From assembly GCA_000310025.1 (NCBI GenBank), contig FN649742.1:3019471-3083470 (forward strand): a DNA stretch of 64,000 bases, given 5' to 3'. Source of the DNA: Ectocarpus siliculosus (lineage: Eukaryota; Sar; Phaeophyceae; Ectocarpales; Ectocarpaceae). How positions within the stretch are numbered: position 1 is the first letter of the stretch; every line of letters begins with the position of its first letter. The notes under the pieces were generated by a model that was given only the letters and a program-made list of their open reading frames with translations, ran no database searches and was not told the DNA's origin. A program made the position numbers and the translations under genes. Below are positions 59,911 through 64,000 of this stretch, in pieces.

Positions 59911-61690
59911 CTGTCTTCGGCAAGGTGGTAGGATACATGCCAGCGGCCAACATATCTATTATCTTGTTCTGGTCCTGCTTATGTTTGTCCTGTCCAAGGC
60001 CATCAGCCCCACCAACCGTGACTTATACGAATACCACACACCTACCAGCACCATCACCAAGAAACAACGCAAACCAATTCCAGTATCAACGCCAACACCA
60101 GTTCTACACACCAACTCAAACAGCCCCCTACAATATGCTCTACGTGGAAACTTGCCTAGCGTGATCTTCATTGCCGCCGGTGGGACTGCACTGGCCTTGT
60201 GTTCGGTCCATCTTACTCCGCCTCCAGGATAATCATGCAGCACTGCCAACGAAGTAGACATTTGGAAAGCGGTCTTCATGAGAGGGCGGCCGCTTTTCAC
60301 ACCAACAAACCCATGCTGTCGATTCGTGATATGCAGCGCTAAAAGTGATCCAAGTACTTTAGTGCGTCATCAGGAATCTCTTCGTTATGCGGCACACCAA
60401 GCTGCTACATGAGGCATAGCTCCAGCAGGTGCTACTCAACCCTTTTACTGAAAAACATTTTCAACGCCCCCCTCTGAGCGAGTTGACTCGAACGGGTAGA
60501 CTAGGCAATTTGTGTATTGAGTATAGAAGACAGGAATCCTGCCTGGGTCACCTGTATGTCGTTTTACCCAGCCCTGCTATGTGAGGCACGACCTTGAGAA
60601 TCTGCACTGTAGCACCGTTCGACTGTGGGTAGACTATATCTCGAACGGGTAGTCTTTCTGTGTGTGTATTTATTTTTCCGAATACATACATGGCACCACA
60701 GATGCGAAGATATCATACCATCATCGCCCCGTCGGGGTCGCGACTAGATGGCCCTGGTGCCTCAGCAAGATGAGGCGACGGGTGTTGGGCGACAACTCGG
60801 CGATCCACTTTTCAGCGTCATCTGGACTCTACGTTGTAGTCTACTTGTTGTTGTCTCTTCTATGCCGTAGTTGTACAGGGTACAAGAGATTTTACATATC
60901 CATACCCTGTGGACCGGTGGAGCCAAACATGTTTCGACCCTGCAGCAGCAGCCCAAGCCGCAGGCAGCGACTCCAACTGCAACCTGCTCATGGAACTAGC
61001 AGCGGCATCTCCTTCTGCCTGAACAAAGCTTAGCACGCACCCAAACCTCGGCACCCACACGAGGGTGCCCTTGCACTTCCTCTAGCTGGCTCTCTGCACC
61101 TACGTATGAAGTTGACGTAGACTATGCATAGAAAGGCTACAAAGTAGCCGGCGGCACCGCCACCCGAGTTTTGGACCTACGACCCATGGTTGTCCCACGC
61201 CCACTCACGATGTTCTCTTCAAATCGACGCGTCGCAGTGGGTCCTGACACGCATGTTCCTCGATCGGGGTGGTGGACAGGGTGGATCTCGCTCCTACGTA
61301 TGTGAGAATGGGGTTCGAAGTCAGAGCGAAATCGATGACACGGGCGGGTGTCATGGTGTCGTGGGTCGTGGGGTTTGAAGCCGAACCGTTACCCCGCCGC
61401 ATAGTTCCGCCGCGTTTTTCTTATCTTTTTCTTGGAGTCCATGCCCCATGCCCCATGCCCCACGGGGGAGATACAACTGTTCCACAGGGGACATACAACT
61501 GCTTGCCTGTCTTTACTGAGTGAGCAAACTCACATTTTGTGAAACGGACGAATTTTGGGGAAACAAGGCTGCATGCAACGATTTCAACACACCCACTTCA
61601 ACTTTCTGTGACTACTGTGTACAGTAGTTGTATGACCGGACAATGGATGGATGGAAGGCTAGCTGAGTAGACTATTTGGAAGAGAATCAG
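59911..61690. other. No gene fixed; possible upstream exon near 60120-60290 (-)
   Basis: A minus-strand open stretch at 60120-60300 has protein-like composition and could be an upstream exon of the gene at 59910, but its only nearby donor is a GC-type (GCAAGT). The rest shows nothing beyond the dispersed repeat at 60616. Confidence 0.3.
60616..60680. repeat. Dispersed repeat, copy B
   Basis: Matches 35513-35577: GTTCGACTGTGGGTA, then TATATCTCGAACGGGTAGTC and TTTCTGTGTGTG. Same orientation, non-coding. Confidence 0.55.
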
Positions 61691-61691
61691 A

Positions 61692-62066
61692 TAGATGCAA
61701 TTTCTCTGCACCTGGCGTGTCCTTGCCTCTCAAGGTAGTAAAAATTCCGCTGTTGGGGGTGGAGGATCCCCAGACACTTGAACCAATTGAGGTTTCCCAA
61801 TGCTCCCAGGTTCATTCAAAGGATTAGGGGCCTGTCGTGATATTGCTTGGACGCGGGCATAGAATGAAAAGCGACAGAGTAGATGCAATTCCTCTGCACC
61901 TGGCGTGTCCTTGCCTCTCAAGGTAGTATTAATTCCGCTGTGGGGGGTGGAGGGCCCCCAGACACTTGAACCAATTGAGGTTTCCCAATGCTCCCAGGTT
62001 CAACAGAGTAGGGGACTGTCGTGATATTGCTTGGACGCGCGCATAGAATGAAAAGCGACAGTAGCG
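61692..62066. repeat. Tandem duplication, two 188-bp units
   Basis: Unit 1 (61692-61879) and unit 2 (61880-62066) both start TAGATGCAATT and contain CACCTGGCGTGTCCTTGCCT, CCCAGACACTTGAACCAATT and GATATTGCTTGGACGCG, ending GAATGAAAAGCGACAG. They differ by few substitutions and a short indel, so the duplication is fairly recent. Non-coding. Confidence 0.85.
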
Positions 62067-64000
62067 GGAACTCTGTTGTTCTTTTAACACTCCACGATGG
62101 CTCGCTGATCACGATTCCTTCGTTCCAAGGGTCGGTTTCTGTTTTGATGGCCAAGACAAAGCATTACCTGAATCCCTCTCAAAAGAATGCCAGCCTTTCG
62201 TAACCAAGATCCACAACTCGTTGTTTTCTGTTACGCATTTCGCCATTACATCACTGCCGACCATCGCTTGCCACTTCGCCTCTTCGCACCAACAGACATG
62301 GATGAATGTTGCGGCAAACATCACCGCCCTAGCCCTGCGCACCACCTGAATATAACTGTTGCGCACCTATTTAAAACACATGGACACAAAATCACCCCTC
62401 CACTGGAAGCACGATATAACGACGCCAAAATACGTGCGCGGAGTTTCATCGAGCCTCCGAAATTTCCTGCCACCCCCCCCCTGTTCATCACTTATCTTGA
62501 CGCAGTGCCTACTTTCTACATATACGTGCTGCCTATACTTCTCTCCTCGCTCTCTACAAAGGTCTTCGCTATATATATCGGTATACCAATATATTCTCAC
62601 TCGTCTGCGTAGCAACAAAAACAGAGGGGGAGGGAAAAGTCCGCCAATAAATGGCAACCTGTTCGGGAACTCCGCCCTGTCGAGCGGCTGGTCAGTCATG
62701 CCGCCAGCAAGAAGTTTTGTGCCCCTTTGTGTTCGCACTCCGCTGTCAAAACTGTCTTCCTGCCACCACCCAATATCCTAGTCGTTTCGTTATGCAAGAA
62801 CAAGGAGGGTATGGAGGACAGAAAAGAAACACAACTCCTAAAAGTGAGAGTATTACGTTGCCTTAACGTGTGCCCTCTCCACCCTCCACCGTATCATCTA
62901 ATCACCACATTCCGATTATGACACTGGACGTGTAGGCAACGTCGGTTTCCATCCAAAAGGAAACAATCGGAAAACCTCCACGTGCACACCCTCGCTCCAG
63001 GTCTATTTCGTCATCCTGCAGCCAACACTTGTTGACTGCCCCCGACAATTTCCGTACGCCGCAGACACATTTCCAGGCAACTCGTCTCCCAAGGCATCGG
63101 TACAAGCTAGCCCTAGATGCGAGTTCGCACTCAAACATACACACACACTCTCTCGACACGCCGACAAGCGAGACACACGGTGGCCGTCCACACCCAACCA
63201 GAGCCAGTTTCCGCACAAACGCACCGTACACAAACAACGCTATCGCTCTTGTTCCGGAGAACAGCAACCCGATTCCGAGATAAGGGCATCTTGAAAGCAA
63301 CACCCTACAGTCTTCGGCCGCGAACGCAGCGCAACTTTTCCACTTTGGCAGCGTTGGCCATCGAACGGCTATGATTGTTCCTCGAAATCGTACTCCGCCA
63401 AACACTTGCTGCGCCAGCCAACACGACCAAACGACGTGAGCGTAGCCCAACAAACCACTCGGCCGGGTGAAGCAAACGCAAGTCCACACCGCGCGTTCAT
63501 TGTCAATTAATTTTATCTGGTATGTGTCCAGTTCTTTGCTTGTGCGCGGCGGAACTCGTGTGTCCCATTGACGCTTGGTGCGGCGCAACCCTTCAACACG
63601 GCGTGCCTAAATACGAACAGGGAAAATCGAGAAGCGACTCTTGTTTTCAAACAATGCACACCAGCATGCACCCGTCAAAAGCAATGGTCTGTGAGACGCT
63701 TCCTGCCGTCTATGACGCAAGGAGAAGAGATTGGAGGAAAAGAGAGACCCATAAACAATGAAGAACCACCATCTATCGGCGTTCTTGTTCTAGCGGAGAT
63801 CGACGAGCAATCCGCGCTTGTGCCCACGGTATGTCGGGGCCATCAAGTGGTGCTCTTCACCAATTGGCAGGCAGGAGGACCAGAGAGACAAGAGACGACC
63901 CAAAGTCTCGCCACGCGCTCCTGACGAGTCATCCGAACGAATGTTACTTGGACAACCCGGGCGCTATCTGAAGCTATCGATGGTCGGAGCAATGTCGGCC
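62067..64000. other. No gene recognised
   Basis: Several open frames occur on both strands (for example a minus-strand frame at 62902-63588), but none shows a domain, splice-site support or good composition. A minus-strand stretch at 62120-62290 (LWILVTKGWHSFERDSG) looks somewhat protein-like and could be an isolated exon. The window ends without a clear gene. Confidence 0.35.

Noticed and set aside
62902-63588. Minus-strand open frame of 228 codons near the window end
   Set aside because: Cys/Arg/Val-rich translation without domain, splice context or sensible start; looks like chance opening.
1-64000. CRISPR array, bacterial operon or prophage
   Set aside because: No regularly spaced repeats, no ribosome-binding-site operons; genes are interrupted by spliceosomal introns.

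Overview
This window looks like nuclear DNA of a stramenopile, most likely a brown alga (Ectocarpus-like). It has intron-rich genes with introns of about 0.1-2.8 kb and GT-AG borders, genes alternating between strands, moderate GC, Ala- and Gly-rich inserts inside conserved proteins, and scattered transposon remnants. There are no bacterial operons, CRISPR arrays, rRNA or tRNA genes that I could see. The organism call is inference; the gene structures were assembled by hand from splice sites and reading-frame phase.

Layout. 684-8887 (+) holds part of a large modular extracellular protein gene, open at its left end. 8888-12917 has no recognised gene but carries two short elements with terminal inverted repeats. 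12918-15496 (-) is a low-complexity Ser/Ala-rich protein, head to head with 15726-22767 (+), a complete TEX10/IPI1 homologue (60S ribosome biogenesis, 1110 aa). 23401-35218 (-) is a complete 16-exon acetoacetyl-CoA synthetase gene whose introns hold repeats. 37567-40044 (-) is a complete five-exon gene for an acidic 310-aa protein I cannot name, head to head with 40535-43844 (+), a FAM98 homologue (a tRNA-ligase-complex type protein) with a Gly/Arg-rich tail. 46153-55603 (-) is a 13-exon OTU-domain deubiquitinase of the A20/TRABID type (952 aa) with a long low-complexity, basic C-terminal half. 55800-58230 (-) is a degraded LINE, internally deleted and split by a terminal-inverted-repeat DNA element. 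58321-59910 (-) is part of an unknown gene with a poly-Ala exon. 59911-64000 has only repeats.

How they fit together. The named genes are housekeeping functions (ribosome assembly, RNA ligation, ubiquitin removal, acetoacetate activation) with no sign of a cluster or shared pathway. Two head-to-head pairs (229 bp and at most about 490 bp between starts) suggest shared promoters. The most novel observations are a shared 3' tail ending in a C-run that links the LINE to short non-autonomous copies, the nested insertion in the LINE, a long near-perfect hairpin in an OTU-gene intron, and the unnamed 310-aa protein.
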